Positions 24,474 to 33,495 of a stretch of DNA of 64,000 bases are shown one piece after another (position 1 is the stretch's first letter; the number at the start of each line of letters is the position of its first letter). A program made the translations under genes and the position numbers. Origin of the DNA: Magnetospirillum moscoviense (lineage in GTDB: Bacteria; Pseudomonadota; Alphaproteobacteria; Rhodospirillales; Magnetospirillaceae); the NCBI RefSeq assembly GCF_001650635.1, contig NZ_LWQU01000104.1, positions 1-64,000 on the forward strand, given 5' to 3'. A model generated the notes under the pieces. It ran no database searches and was not told where the DNA came from. It saw only the letters and a list, made by a program, of their open reading frames with translations.

Positions 24474-25118
24474 ATGTCAGAATCCATCGACAAAGCGCTT
24501 ACCAGGGACGAGCCTGGGCTTCTGTTGAAGCTGCTGTCCGCCATCGACGGCAACAGCCGGGTCACCCAAAGGACCATCGCCCGCGATCTCGGGATCGCCT
24601 TGGGTCTGGCCAATGCCTATCTCAAAAGGTGCGTCAAGACCGGCCTGATCAAGGTGGCAATGGCGCCGGCCAATCGCTACGCCTATTACCTGACGCCGAC
24701 CGGGCTGGCCGAGAAGGGGCGTCTGACCGCCGAATTCCTGCGGCAATCCTTCTATCTTGTCCGGGCCGCTCGCCAGGAATACGGCGATATCTTTGCCGCC
24801 TGCAGCGACCGTGGCTGGAAGCGGGTCGTCTTGTGGGGGGCATCCGAGATCGGCGAGATGGCGGTGCTGGCGGCCTTGGATCACCCCGTCGAGATTTTGG
24901 GATTCGTCGATGACGCTGCCGAGCGGGACAGGTGTGCCGCCCTGGCCGTCCTGCCGACGCCCAAGACGTTTTCCACGGCCGAGGCGGCGATCGTTACCGA
25001 TCTCAAGGCCCCGCAGGCCACTTTCGACCGCGCCAGGGCCTTTATGGGACCCGACCGCGTGTTCGCCCCCCGCTTTCTTGGCATTTCCGTCCGCTCTGGC
25101 GTCGAGGATCGTCCGTGA
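24474..25118 (+). CDS. Winged-helix regulator with C-terminal nucleotide-sugar-binding-like domain
   Basis: A 214-residue protein in two parts. Residues about 14-80 form a MarR-like winged helix (TQRTIARDLGIALGLANAYL recognition region, then a YYLTPTGLAEKGR wing). Residues about 115-205 look like the Rossmann-like N-terminal domain of NeuD/PglD acetyltransferases: a VVLWGASEIGEMAV loop at 118-131 and ILGFVDD at 141-147. It is likely a cytoplasmic transcription factor that could sense a nucleotide sugar. It is the first gene of the 37-gene run and sits behind a promoter with an inverted repeat, which suggests autoregulation. The ATG at 24474 is preferred (GGGG 6 bases upstream); earlier ATGs at 24435 and 24441 fall inside the putative operator. 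Confidence 0.75.
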   Translation: MSESIDKALTRDEPGLLLKLLSAIDGNSRVTQRTIARDLGIALGLANAYLKRCVKTGLIKVAMAPANRYAYYLTPTGLAEKGRLTAEFLRQSFYLVRAARQEYGDIFAACSDRGWKRVVLWGASEIGEMAVLAALDHPVEILGFVDDAAERDRCAALAVLPTPKTFSTAEAAIVTDLKAPQATFDRARAFMGPDRVFAPRFLGISVRSGVEDRP

Positions 25119-26320
25119 CCCATTTTCATACCGCCGACCCGTTGCTGTCTCGCATTCTTCGGCGCACCCGCGCCCTGTTCGCCGACGACATCGACGCCCA
25201 TTCTCCGGCGCTGCGGGCCGCCATTGACGGCAAGCGCCTGCTGGTGGTCGGTGCCGCCGGCTCGATCGGCGGGGCGTTCGTCAAGCAGGTGGTCCGGTTC
25301 CGGCCGGCCAGCCTGCATCTGGTGGACGTCAACGAAAATACCCTGGTGGAAATCGTCCGCGACCTGCGCTCGTCCTCGGACCTGGCCCTGCCCGAGGACT
25401 TCAAGACCGTCAGTGTCGATTTCGGCACCGACGAGTTCCTGCGCTTCGCCGCCGATCACTGCCCTTACGACGCCTTCGTCAATTTCTCGGCCGTCAAGCA
25501 TGTGCGGTCCGAACGCGACGTCTACAGCCTGTTGCGCATGGTCGATGTCAATGTCGGGGCGCTGTCGCGTTTCCTGGATCACCCGTCGGCCCGGGGGCTG
25601 TCGCGGATATTCTCGGTCTCGACCGACAAGTCGGTGCGCCCGGTCAACCTGATGGGGGCCACCAAGAACCTGATGGAAAAGGTGCTGTTCGAGCAGGCCG
25701 GCCAGGCCGTGGCCAGCTCGGCCCGTTTCGCCAATGTCGCTTTTTCCGCCGGCAGCCTGCTCGAGGGTTTCGAAAGCCGCCTGGCCAAGGGACAGCCGCT
25801 GGCGGCGCCGTCCGATGTGCGCCGCTATTTCATCTCGCACGAGGAATCCGGCCAGCTGTGCCTGCTGGCGGCCTTCCTGGGGCGGGCCAACGAAGTGTTC
25901 TTTCCGCGCTTCGACCCCGACAGCGACCTGATGACCTTTTCCGACATCGCCGTCGCCTTCCTGCGCCATCATGGTCTCGAGCCGATTCTGTGCTCCAGCG
26001 AGGACGAGGCCCGGGCGATGACCGCCATTCCCAAGGGGGGGTGGCCGTGCTGGTTCGCGCCGTCCGACACGACCGGCGAGAAGCCGTTCGAGGAATTCCA
26101 CCGCACCGGTGACCGCATCGACACCGCACGGTTCACCGCCCTGGGCGTGGTGGTCGAGACGCCGCCGCCGGCCGGGACCGTGGAGGCCTTCCTACAGGAT
26201 GTCGCGGCGATCCGGGGCTCGGAGCGCTGGGTCAAGGACGAGGTGGTGGCCGCGGTGCGCCGCGCCGTCCCCGAGCTGGTCCACGAGGAACGGCATAAAA
26301 GCCTGGAACAGAAGATGTGA
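25115..26320 (+). CDS. legB: Nucleotide-sugar 4,6-dehydratase of the CapD/LegB type
   Basis: A 401-residue extended SDR of the polysaccharide-biosynthesis (CapD/FlaA1) group. NAD-binding GAAGSIGG is at 47-54, STDKSV at 169-174, and MGATK at 180-184. Met180 replaces the usual SDR tyrosine, as in WbpM-type and LegB-type dehydratases. It should convert UDP- or GDP-GlcNAc to the 4-keto-6-deoxy sugar, the first legionaminic-acid step. Adjacent LegC, LegG and LegI homologues support this over a general UDP-QuiNAc role. The GTG at 25115 overlaps the regulator stop by GTGA. An extra C-terminal region of about 80 residues follows the core. Confidence 0.8.
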   Translation: MTHFHTADPLLSRILRRTRALFADDIDAHSPALRAAIDGKRLLVVGAAGSIGGAFVKQVVRFRPASLHLVDVNENTLVEIVRDLRSSSDLALPEDFKTVSVDFGTDEFLRFAADHCPYDAFVNFSAVKHVRSERDVYSLLRMVDVNVGALSRFLDHPSARGLSRIFSVSTDKSVRPVNLMGATKNLMEKVLFEQAGQAVASSARFANVAFSAGSLLEGFESRLAKGQPLAAPSDVRRYFISHEESGQLCLLAAFLGRANEVFFPRFDPDSDLMTFSDIAVAFLRHHGLEPILCSSEDEARAMTAIPKGGWPCWFAPSDTTGEKPFEEFHRTGDRIDTARFTALGVVVETPPPAGTVEAFLQDVAAIRGSERWVKDEVVAAVRRAVPELVHEERHKSLEQKM

Positions 26321-26327
26321 GGGGCCA

Positions 26328-27461
26328 ATGATTCCGTTGTGCGTACCGAATCTGGGCGGGAACGAGGCGGCCTATCTGCAGGAATGCATCACCTCGACCT
26401 TCGTGTCGTCGGTGGGGCCGTTCGTCGATCGCCTGGCCAGCCTGACCGCCGAAGCGGCCGGTGCCGCCCATGCCGTTCCCACCTCCAGCGGCACGACCGG
26501 GCTGCAACTGGCCCTGGTGGCGGCGGGGGTTGGCCTTGGCGATCTGGTGGTGCTGCCCAGCTTCACCTTCATCGCCAGCGCGAACGCCATCAGCCATTGC
26601 GGCGCGCGGCCCTGGCTGATGGATGTCGATGCCGGGTCCTGGACCCTGGACCCGGTCCTGCTGCGCCGGATGTTGGAAACCCAGGCCGAGCGGCGCGGCG
26701 GCGCCCTGCGCCACAAGGCCACCGGGGCGCGGGTCGCGGCGATCATGCCGGTCTACACCCTGGGCCAGCCGGCGGACATGGATGCCATCGGCGCCATCGC
26801 CCGCGACTTCGGCCTGCCGGTGGTGGCCGATGCCGCCGCCGCCTTGGGTGCCCGCTACAAGGGACGGCCGGTGGGGGCGATGGGGGCCGATCTGTCGGTG
26901 TTTTCCTTCAATGGCAACAAGACGGTGACCTCGGGCGGCGGCGGCGCGGTGCTGGGCAACGATCCGGTCCAGATGGCGCTGGTCGCCCATCTCAGCACCA
27001 CTGCCCGGGTCGGGCCGGCCTATGACCACGACCGGGTCGGCTTCAATTTCCGGATGACCAACATTCAGGCCGCGGTCGGGGTGGCGCAGTTGGAGCGGGC
27101 CGACGCCCTGGTCGCCGCCAAGCGGCGGATTTCGGCGACCTACGACCAGGCCTTCGCCGGTCTGGCCGGGGTCGGGCGCTTTCCGGTCCCCGAGTGGGCC
27201 GAAAGCGCCTGCTGGTTCTCGGGCCTGGTGCTGTCGTCAAGCGTCGCCGATTTGTGCCAGAAGCTGAAGATCCAGGGCATCGAGGCCCGGCCGTTCTGGA
27301 AGCCGATCCACCGGCAAGAGCCCTACCGGGTCGCGCCGGCCACCGATATGGCGGTCGCCGACGGGGTGTGGGATCGCGTGGTGACGCTGCCCTGCTCGAC
27401 GCATCTGACCGACGCCGAACAGTCGCGCGTCATCGATGCCGTGCGGGAGGCGCTGTCGTGA
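26328..27461 (+). CDS. legC: LegC-like PLP-dependent sugar 4-aminotransferase
   Basis: A 377-residue DegT/DnrJ/EryC1/StrS aminotransferase. The PLP Schiff-base lysine is Lys198 in FSFNGNKTVTSGGGG, a context typical of LegC. Asp168 in VADAAAALG would pair with the pyridine nitrogen. It should transfer an amino group from Glu to C4 of the 4-keto sugar produced by the dehydratase upstream. This contrasts with the ColD-like homologue at 1.3 kb, where the lysine is a histidine. The ATG at 26328 follows the previous stop by 7 bases with GAGGGG just upstream; the longer frame is not credible. Confidence 0.87.
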   Translation: MIPLCVPNLGGNEAAYLQECITSTFVSSVGPFVDRLASLTAEAAGAAHAVPTSSGTTGLQLALVAAGVGLGDLVVLPSFTFIASANAISHCGARPWLMDVDAGSWTLDPVLLRRMLETQAERRGGALRHKATGARVAAIMPVYTLGQPADMDAIGAIARDFGLPVVADAAAALGARYKGRPVGAMGADLSVFSFNGNKTVTSGGGGAVLGNDPVQMALVAHLSTTARVGPAYDHDRVGFNFRMTNIQAAVGVAQLERADALVAAKRRISATYDQAFAGLAGVGRFPVPEWAESACWFSGLVLSSSVADLCQKLKIQGIEARPFWKPIHRQEPYRVAPATDMAVADGVWDRVVTLPCSTHLTDAEQSRVIDAVREALS

Positions 27462-28642
27462 CATCGACCCGGCATGTGGCGGTGGTGACCGGCGCCCGTG
27501 CCGATTACGGGCTGTTGCGCCCGGTGATGGATGCCGTGCGCGCCCATCCGGGCCTCGACCTGTCGGTGATCGCCACCGGTGCGCATCTGGACCATCGTTT
27601 CGGCCGCACCGTCGACCAGATCAAGGCCGACGGTTTCAGCGTGACCTCGGTGCCGACCTTGGAACCCGACGATAGCTTGCTGGCTATGGCCCGCGCGGTC
27701 GGACGCGGCACCATCGGCATGGCCGAGGCGCTGGCGGCGCTGCGGCCCGATCTGGTGGTGGTTCTGGGCGACCGCTTCGAGATCCTCGCGGCCGCCCAGG
27801 CGGCACTGCTGCTGGCGATACCACTGGCTCACCTGCATGGCGGCGAGGTGACCGAGGGAGCGGTGGACGAATCCATCCGCCACGCCATCACCAAGATGGC
27901 GTCGCTGCATTTCGCCGCCGCCCCGCCCTATGCCCGCCGCATCCGGCAGATGGGGGAAAATCCGGCCTTCATCTTCACCGTCGGCGCCCCCGGGGTCGAT
28001 AGCGCGCTGGCCCTGGACCCCCTGCCCGATCCGGTCCTGGATCAGGATCTCGGCCTGCCGCTCCGTTCTCCGACCTTTCTGGTCACCTACCATCCGGTGA
28101 CCCGCCGCGACGGCGACGAGGGCGCGGCCATCGACCATCTGCTGGCGGCATTGGATGGCTTTCCCCAGGCCCGGATCGTCATCACCGGGGTCAATGCCGA
28201 TGCCGGTCACCAGGTGGTCTCGCGGCGTCTGGCGGCTTTCGCCGCCGCCCGGCCCGAGCGGGTCAGCCTGCACGACACTCTGGGGCAGCGACGCTATCTT
28301 TCGGTGATGCGCCGCGCATCGCTGGTGATCGGCAATTCCTCCAGCGGCCTGATCGAGGCGCCGGCCCTGAAGGTGCCCACCATCGATATCGGCGATCGCC
28401 AGGCCGGCCGGCTGCGGGCGCAATCGGTGATCCATTGCGGCGATCTGGACGCCGCCGCCATCGCCGCCGCCATCGAACAGGGCCTGGACCCGGCCTTTCG
28501 CGCCACCCTGGACGCCACGCAGCCCCCTTACGGCGGCGGCAATGTCGGCCCGACGGTGGCGGACATCCTGGCCGGCATCGATATCGCCCAGCTCAGGCGC
28601 AAGCCCTTCTTCGACCTGCCGGAGACATCGTCATGGCCGTGA
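27458..28642 (+). CDS. legG: Hydrolysing UDP/GDP-sugar 2-epimerase, NeuC/LegG type
   Basis: A 394-residue GT-B-fold epimerase of the NeuC family. GARADYGLLRPV at the N-terminus, GDRFE near residue 107, and LHGGEVTEGAVDESIRH near 125 are family signatures, as is GNSSSGLIEAP near 290. LegG hydrolyses the nucleotide from the 2,4-diacetamido-2,4,6-trideoxyglucose donor and inverts C2, giving the free mannose-configured sugar for LegI. The GTG at 27458 overlaps the LegC stop (GTGA), and the gene overlaps the synthase by 10 bases. Confidence 0.88.
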   Translation: MTSTRHVAVVTGARADYGLLRPVMDAVRAHPGLDLSVIATGAHLDHRFGRTVDQIKADGFSVTSVPTLEPDDSLLAMARAVGRGTIGMAEALAALRPDLVVVLGDRFEILAAAQAALLLAIPLAHLHGGEVTEGAVDESIRHAITKMASLHFAAAPPYARRIRQMGENPAFIFTVGAPGVDSALALDPLPDPVLDQDLGLPLRSPTFLVTYHPVTRRDGDEGAAIDHLLAALDGFPQARIVITGVNADAGHQVVSRRLAAFAAARPERVSLHDTLGQRRYLSVMRRASLVIGNSSSGLIEAPALKVPTIDIGDRQAGRLRAQSVIHCGDLDAAAIAAAIEQGLDPAFRATLDATQPPYGGGNVGPTVADILAGIDIAQLRRKPFFDLPETSSWP

Positions 28643-29703
28643 CCATCATCGCCGAGGCCGGCGTCAATCACGACGGCAAGCTGGAACAGGCGCTGGCGCT
28701 GGTGGATGCCGCCGCCGAAGCCGGTGCCGACATCGTCAAGTTCCAGACCTTCCGCGCCACCGAGATCGCCGCCATCGACGCGCCCAAGGCCGATTACCAG
28801 AAGCGTACTACCGGAACCGTCGAAAGCCAGTTCGAGATGCTGCGCCGGCTGGAATTGTCGGACGAGGCGCATCACGTCCTGCGGCGCCGCTGCGCCGCAC
28901 GGGGCATCGAGTTCCTGTCGACGCCGTTCGATCTGCCGTCCTTGCGCTTCCTGACCCGCGAGCTGGGATTGCCGCGCCTGAAGCTGCCATCGGGCGAGAT
29001 CACCAACGCGCCCTTGCTGCACGCCGCCGCCGCGACCGGGGTTCCGGTCATCTTGTCCACCGGCATGTGCACCCTGGCCGATGTCGAGGACGCCCTGGGC
29101 GTTCTGGCGCACGGCTATCTGGGGCTGGGCGATCCGTCGTCGTCGGCCTTCGCGGCGGCCTTCGCCTCGGCAGCCGGGCGGGCCGCCCTGGCGGCCAACG
29201 TCACCTTGCTCCATTGCACCACGGAATATCCCGCCCCGCCGGCCGAGGTCAATCTGCGGGCGATGGGCACATTGTCGCGGGCCTTCGGGTTGCCGGTGGG
29301 GTTCTCGGACCACACCGAGGGTCTCGAGGCGGCGGTGGCCGCGACCGCCCTGGGGGCGGTGGTCATCGAGAAGCACATGACCCTGGACCGTTCGCTGCCA
29401 GGGCCGGATCACAAGGCATCGCTGGAGCCGGCCGCCTTGGCCCAGATGGTGCGCAGCATCCGGGCCGTCGAGACCATGCTGGGCGAGGCCGACAAGCGCC
29501 CGACCGCGGCGGAAAGCCGCAACATGATGGTGGCGCGCAAAAGTCTGGTGGCGACTGGCGACATCGCCGCCGGCGATCCGTTCACCGTGGCCAATCTGGG
29601 GGTCAAGCGACCGGGCGACGGATTGTCGCCGGCCCGCTACTGGGAGCTGCTGGGGCGGCCGGCCGGCCGGGCCTATCGGGCGGGCGAAAGGATCGAGCCG
29701 TGA
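28633..29703 (+). CDS. legI: N,N'-diacetyllegionaminate synthase (NeuB family)
   Basis: A 356-residue NeuB-type synthase with a TIM barrel followed by a C-terminal SAF/antifreeze-like domain (from about 295). Catalytic and metal residues are intact: AEAGVNHDG with Glu8, KFQTF near 36-40, metal His227 (GFSDHTEG) and His248 (IEKHMTLDR). It condenses the LegG product with phosphoenolpyruvate to give the nonulosonic acid. Legionaminic rather than pseudaminic or sialic acid is inferred from the LegB-LegC-LegG neighbours. A second, divergent NeuB lies at 41.5 kb. Confidence 0.88.
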   Translation: MAVTIIAEAGVNHDGKLEQALALVDAAAEAGADIVKFQTFRATEIAAIDAPKADYQKRTTGTVESQFEMLRRLELSDEAHHVLRRRCAARGIEFLSTPFDLPSLRFLTRELGLPRLKLPSGEITNAPLLHAAAATGVPVILSTGMCTLADVEDALGVLAHGYLGLGDPSSSAFAAAFASAAGRAALAANVTLLHCTTEYPAPPAEVNLRAMGTLSRAFGLPVGFSDHTEGLEAAVAATALGAVVIEKHMTLDRSLPGPDHKASLEPAALAQMVRSIRAVETMLGEADKRPTAAESRNMMVARKSLVATGDIAAGDPFTVANLGVKRPGDGLSPARYWELLGRPAGRAYRAGERIEP

Positions 29704-30350
29704 CCATGCAGGTTTTCGTCATCGGGGCCGGCGGTCATGCCAAGGTGGTCATCGACGCCCTGCGCCGCGCCGGAACGACGGTCGATGGTCTGGTCGATGC
29801 CGATCCCGGTCGGGTCGGCTCGACGGTTCTGGGGGTGCCGGTTCTGGGCGGCGACGAGGCGCTGGAGCGCTGCGACCGTCAGCGGACCCGGGTGGTCAAC
29901 GGAATCGGGGCCGTCGGACCGGCCGATTTGCGCGCCAAGGTCTTCGCCGCCTATCGGGCGCGGGGCTTCGTTTTCGCCACGCTGGTCGATCCTTCGGCGG
30001 TGGTCGGCGGCGGCGTGGTGCTGGACGAGGGCGCCCAGATCCTGGCTGGCGCGGTGGTGCAAACCGGCTGTCGCGTCGGGTGCGACGCCATCGTCAACAC
30101 CCGCGCCGCCATCGATCATGATTGTCATGTCGGCGCCCATGCGCATATAGCTCCGGGTGCGGTTCTGTCCGGCGACGTCAGGATCGGCGAACGGACGCTG
30201 GTCGGGACCGGTGCGACGGTGATACAGGGAATAAGAATCGGCTCGGGCGCTTTGGTCGCGGCCGGTGCCGTGGTGATTTGCGATGTCGCGGATGGCGCAA
30301 GGGTAGCGGGAAATCCCGCCCGACCGATCGGAGACGAGGATTGCCGATGA
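29700..30350 (+). CDS. NeuD/PglD/LegH-type sugar O/N-acetyltransferase
   Basis: A 216-residue acetyltransferase. The N-terminal Rossmann-like domain carries FVIGAGGHAKVVIDAL (6-21). A left-handed β-helix of hexapeptide repeats follows (about 95-216), with the proposed base in AAIDHDCHVGAHAHIAPG. PglD and LegH acetylate the 4-amino group of the UDP- or GDP-linked sugar using acetyl-CoA; NeuD acts on sialic acid. Position after LegI, and LegC upstream, favour the LegH role. The GTG at 29700 has AAGGA 7 bases upstream; ATG 29706 is an alternative. A GNPAR C-terminus is typical. Confidence 0.83.
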   Translation: MTMQVFVIGAGGHAKVVIDALRRAGTTVDGLVDADPGRVGSTVLGVPVLGGDEALERCDRQRTRVVNGIGAVGPADLRAKVFAAYRARGFVFATLVDPSAVVGGGVVLDEGAQILAGAVVQTGCRVGCDAIVNTRAAIDHDCHVGAHAHIAPGAVLSGDVRIGERTLVGTGATVIQGIRIGSGALVAAGAVVICDVADGARVAGNPARPIGDEDCR

Positions 30351-31396
30351 GCTGGCATAAAACACTGATCGGGCCGGACACCCCCATCGGGTCGGCCATC
30401 GCCGTCCTGGACGAAGCCGGGCTTCAAATCTGCCTAGTGGTGGACGACGAACGCCATCTGCTGGGAACGGTGACCGACGGCGACGTCCGACGCGGCATCC
30501 TGCGCGGCATCGGGCTCGAGGCGCCGGTTCAGGCCATCATGAACACCCACTTCCGGTTCGGCCGGCCCAGTGACAGTCCGGCGCATCTGCTGGACATCCT
30601 CAGCAGCGCGGTGATCCACCAATTGCCGATCGTCGCCCCCGATGGCCGCGTCGTCGATTTGGTTCTCGACACCGAACTGCATCGTCGTCACGAAGCCCGG
30701 CCCAATTGGGTGGTGCTGATGGCCGGCGGGTTGGGCAATCGCCTGCGTCCGCTGACCGACGACACACCCAAGCCGCTGCTGAAGGTCGGTCGCAAGCCGC
30801 TGCTGGAAACCATCGTCGATAATTTCGTGGCGATGGATTTCCGGCGTTTCTACATCTCGGTCAATTACCGGGCCGACCAGGTCAAGGATCATTTCGGCGA
30901 CGGCTCGGCCTTCGGCTGCGAGATCCGCTATCTCGAAGAGAAGGATCGCCTGGGCACGGCTGGGGCGCTGTCGCTGATGCCGGAACGGCCCGAGGCCCCG
31001 TTCGTGGTCATGAACGGCGACGTGCTGACCAAGGTCAATTTCGCCAGCCTGCTCAAGTTTCACGACGAACAGGGCGCCGAGGCGACCATGTGCGTGCGTG
31101 AATACGACTTCCAGGTTCCCTATGGCGTGGTCAACCTGGATGGCGACCGCATCGCCAGCGTGGTCGAAAAGCCGGTGCAATCGTTTTTCGTCAATGCGGG
31201 CATTTACACGATTTCGCCCTCGGCACTGGACCTTGTGCCGAAAGGGCGCTATTTCGACATGCCAGAGCTGTTTTCCACCCTGATCGCCGGGCAAAGATTG
31301 ACGTCGGCTTTTCCGGTGCGGGAATACTGGATCGACATCGGTCGTCTAGACGACTTCGAACGTGCGAACGGCGAGTTCGCATCCATCTTCGGCTGA
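30347..31396 (+). CDS. CBS-domain nucleotidyltransferase, PtmE-like
   Basis: A 349-residue protein. Two CBS repeats fill residues about 1-118. A sugar nucleotidyltransferase domain fills about 123-349, with the pyrophosphorylase signature GGLGNRLRPLTDDTPKPLL around 126-144 and EKDRLGTAGAL near 205. Campylobacter PtmE has the same order and makes GDP-GlcNAc from glucosamine/GlcNAc-1-phosphate for the legionaminic route. If the same holds here, the LegB-LegC-LegG steps use GDP-linked sugars. The CBS pair may bind a nucleotide and regulate the enzyme. It overlaps the acetyltransferase by ATGA. Confidence 0.82.
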   Translation: MSWHKTLIGPDTPIGSAIAVLDEAGLQICLVVDDERHLLGTVTDGDVRRGILRGIGLEAPVQAIMNTHFRFGRPSDSPAHLLDILSSAVIHQLPIVAPDGRVVDLVLDTELHRRHEARPNWVVLMAGGLGNRLRPLTDDTPKPLLKVGRKPLLETIVDNFVAMDFRRFYISVNYRADQVKDHFGDGSAFGCEIRYLEEKDRLGTAGALSLMPERPEAPFVVMNGDVLTKVNFASLLKFHDEQGAEATMCVREYDFQVPYGVVNLDGDRIASVVEKPVQSFFVNAGIYTISPSALDLVPKGRYFDMPELFSTLIAGQRLTSAFPVREYWIDIGRLDDFERANGEFASIFG

Positions 31397-31413
31397 TTTG
31401 CAAGGGCACCCCC

Positions 31414-32727
31414 ATGTTCAGATTTCCTCGTCATGTTGAGATCGATTTCGCTCCCTTCCAGCGCGACGGGGATCTGCCGACCAAGTACGGCCTGCCCGCC
31501 GACGTGCGCTTCTGCCGGTCTTGCGTGATCTCGAATCAGCGGCCCAATTCGACCGCCGAGTACAAGCACACCAAGGAAAGCGTCAAGCAGACCATCAATT
31601 TCGACGAGCATGGCGTTTGCGACGCCTGCCGGACCGCCCAGACCAAGGCGGCGATCGACTGGGACGAGCGCGACCGCCAGCTGCGCGACCTGTGCGACCG
31701 CTTCCGCCGCACCGACGGGCGCTATGATTGCGTGGTCCCGGGCTCGGGCGGCAAGGACAGCTTCTACGCCGCCCACCTGCTCAAGCACAAATACGGCATG
31801 CATCCGCTGACGGTGACCTGGGCGCCGCACATCTACACCGACTGGGGTTGGAAGAACTTCCAGGCATGGATTCATGCCGGGTTCGACAACAATCTGGTCA
31901 CCCCCAACGGCCGGGTCCACCGCCTGCTGACCCGCCTGTCGGTCGAGACCATCTACCACCCGTTCCAGGCCTTCATCATCGGCCAGAAGGCCCTGGCCCC
32001 GAAGATGAGCGTGATTTACGACATCCCGCTGGTGTTCTACGGCGAGAACGAGGCCGAGTACGGCAATCCCATCGCCGACAACGACAAGGCCCTGCGCGAC
32101 TGGCGCTATTTCACCGCGCCCGACAAGTCGCAGATTTATCTGGGCGGCGTTTCGGTGGCCGACCTGATCGGCGATTTCGGCGTGGACGAGAGCGATTTGC
32201 AGCCCTATCTGCCGGCCAATCCGGCCGATCTGCAGCGGGTCGGCACCGAGGTCCATTATCTGGGCTATTACACCAAGTGGCACCCGCAGAGCTGCTATTA
32301 CTATTCGGTCGAGCATGGCGGCTTCCAGGCCTCGCCCGAGCGGACGCCCGGAACCTATTCGAAGTACAACAGCATCGACGACCGGATCGACGATCTGCAT
32401 TACTTCACCACCAACATCAAGTTCGGCATCGGCCGGGCCACCTATGACGCCGCGCAGGAAATCCGGTCTGGCGACATCACCCGCGACGAGGGCGTCGCCC
32501 TGGTCAAGCGCTATGACGGCGAATTCCCCGAACGCTTCATCGACGAGCTGCTGGGCTATCTGTCGCTGCCCGAGACGGAATTCCCCGAGGCGGCGCGCCT
32601 GTTCGAGCAGCCGATCATGGACCGCGACTACTTCCTGCACCTCGCCGACCGTTTCCGCTCGCCCCACATCTGGCGCAAGGACAACGGCGAGTGGAAGCTG
32701 CGCAACACGGTTTGGCAGGGTAACTAA
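31414..32727 (+). CDS. N-acetyl sugar amidotransferase (PseA/WbpG/LegA-like)
   Basis: A 437-residue ATP-pyrophosphatase with the PP-loop SGGKDS at 111-116 and a probable zinc site made of Cys34-x2-Cys37 and Cys69-x2-Cys72. WbpG, with HisH2 and HisF2, turns an acetamido group into an acetamidino group in Pseudomonas O-antigen. PseA and PtmG do the same for nonulosonic acids in Campylobacter. Both helper genes follow immediately here. In this legionaminic context it likely makes an acetamidino (Am) form at N5 or N7. The ATG at 31414 is 17 bases after the previous stop. Confidence 0.85.
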   Translation: MFRFPRHVEIDFAPFQRDGDLPTKYGLPADVRFCRSCVISNQRPNSTAEYKHTKESVKQTINFDEHGVCDACRTAQTKAAIDWDERDRQLRDLCDRFRRTDGRYDCVVPGSGGKDSFYAAHLLKHKYGMHPLTVTWAPHIYTDWGWKNFQAWIHAGFDNNLVTPNGRVHRLLTRLSVETIYHPFQAFIIGQKALAPKMSVIYDIPLVFYGENEAEYGNPIADNDKALRDWRYFTAPDKSQIYLGGVSVADLIGDFGVDESDLQPYLPANPADLQRVGTEVHYLGYYTKWHPQSCYYYSVEHGGFQASPERTPGTYSKYNSIDDRIDDLHYFTTNIKFGIGRATYDAAQEIRSGDITRDEGVALVKRYDGEFPERFIDELLGYLSLPETEFPEAARLFEQPIMDRDYFLHLADRFRSPHIWRKDNGEWKLRNTVWQGN

Positions 32728-32733
32728 GCGGTC

Positions 32734-33495
32734 ATGGCCAATCTTCGTCTGATCGCCCGGCTGGACATCAAGGGTCCGAACCTGATCAAGGGAATCCAGC
32801 TCGAGGGCGTGCGGGTGGTCGGCGATCCGCAGACCTTCGCCCGCCGCTATTACCAGCAGGGCGCCGACGAGATATTGTACATGGACGCGGTGGCCAGCCT
32901 GTACAACCGCGACACCTTGACCAACATCGTGCGGCGCACGGCGGAAGAGGTGTTCGTGCCGATCACCGTCGGCGGCGGGCTGCGTTCGGTCGATGATGTG
33001 CGTGACATGTTGCGGGCCGGCGCCGACAAGGTGGCGATCAATTCCGCCGCCACCTTGCGCCCCGAGCTGATCTCCGAGGTCGCCGAGCGGTTCGGTTCGC
33101 AATGCATGGTGTTGCAGATCGACGCCAAGCGCAGCGGCCCCGGCCGGTGGGAGGTCTATCGCGATTGCGGCCGCGAGCATACCGACCTGGACGTGGTCGA
33201 ATGGGCGCGGCGCGGCCAGGAATTGGGGGCGGGGGAAATCCTGCTGACCTCGGTCGACCGCGAGGGAACCCGCAAGGGCTTCGACTGGGAACTGGTCAAG
33301 GCGGTCAACGACGCCGTCACCATTCCGGTCATCGCCTCGGGCGGCATGGGGACTTTCGACCATCTGCCCGAGGTGGTCGAGAAGGGCGGCGCCGACGCCG
33401 TCGCCATCGCCTACATGCTGCATTACGACAAACTGACCTTGCCGGCCATCCGCGAGAAGTCGCTGGCCCGCAACCTGCCGGTGCGCAAGCTATGA
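32734..33495 (+). CDS. hisF: HisF-like cyclase/ammonia channel subunit for glycosyl amidation (WbuZ type)
   Basis: A 253-residue TIM barrel of the HisF family. The aspartates matching HisF Asp11 and Asp130 are retained (LDIKG and QIDAKR). It lies between the sugar amidotransferase and a HisH glutaminase with a 4-base overlap to the latter, so it most likely channels ammonia from HisH to the amidotransferase rather than serving histidine synthesis. No other his gene is nearby. The second and later segments (GGGLRSVDDV, ASGGMG) are canonical phosphate-binding loops. Confidence 0.85.
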   Translation: MANLRLIARLDIKGPNLIKGIQLEGVRVVGDPQTFARRYYQQGADEILYMDAVASLYNRDTLTNIVRRTAEEVFVPITVGGGLRSVDDVRDMLRAGADKVAINSAATLRPELISEVAERFGSQCMVLQIDAKRSGPGRWEVYRDCGREHTDLDVVEWARRGQELGAGEILLTSVDREGTRKGFDWELVKAVNDAVTIPVIASGGMGTFDHLPEVVEKGGADAVAIAYMLHYDKLTLPAIREKSLARNLPVRKL

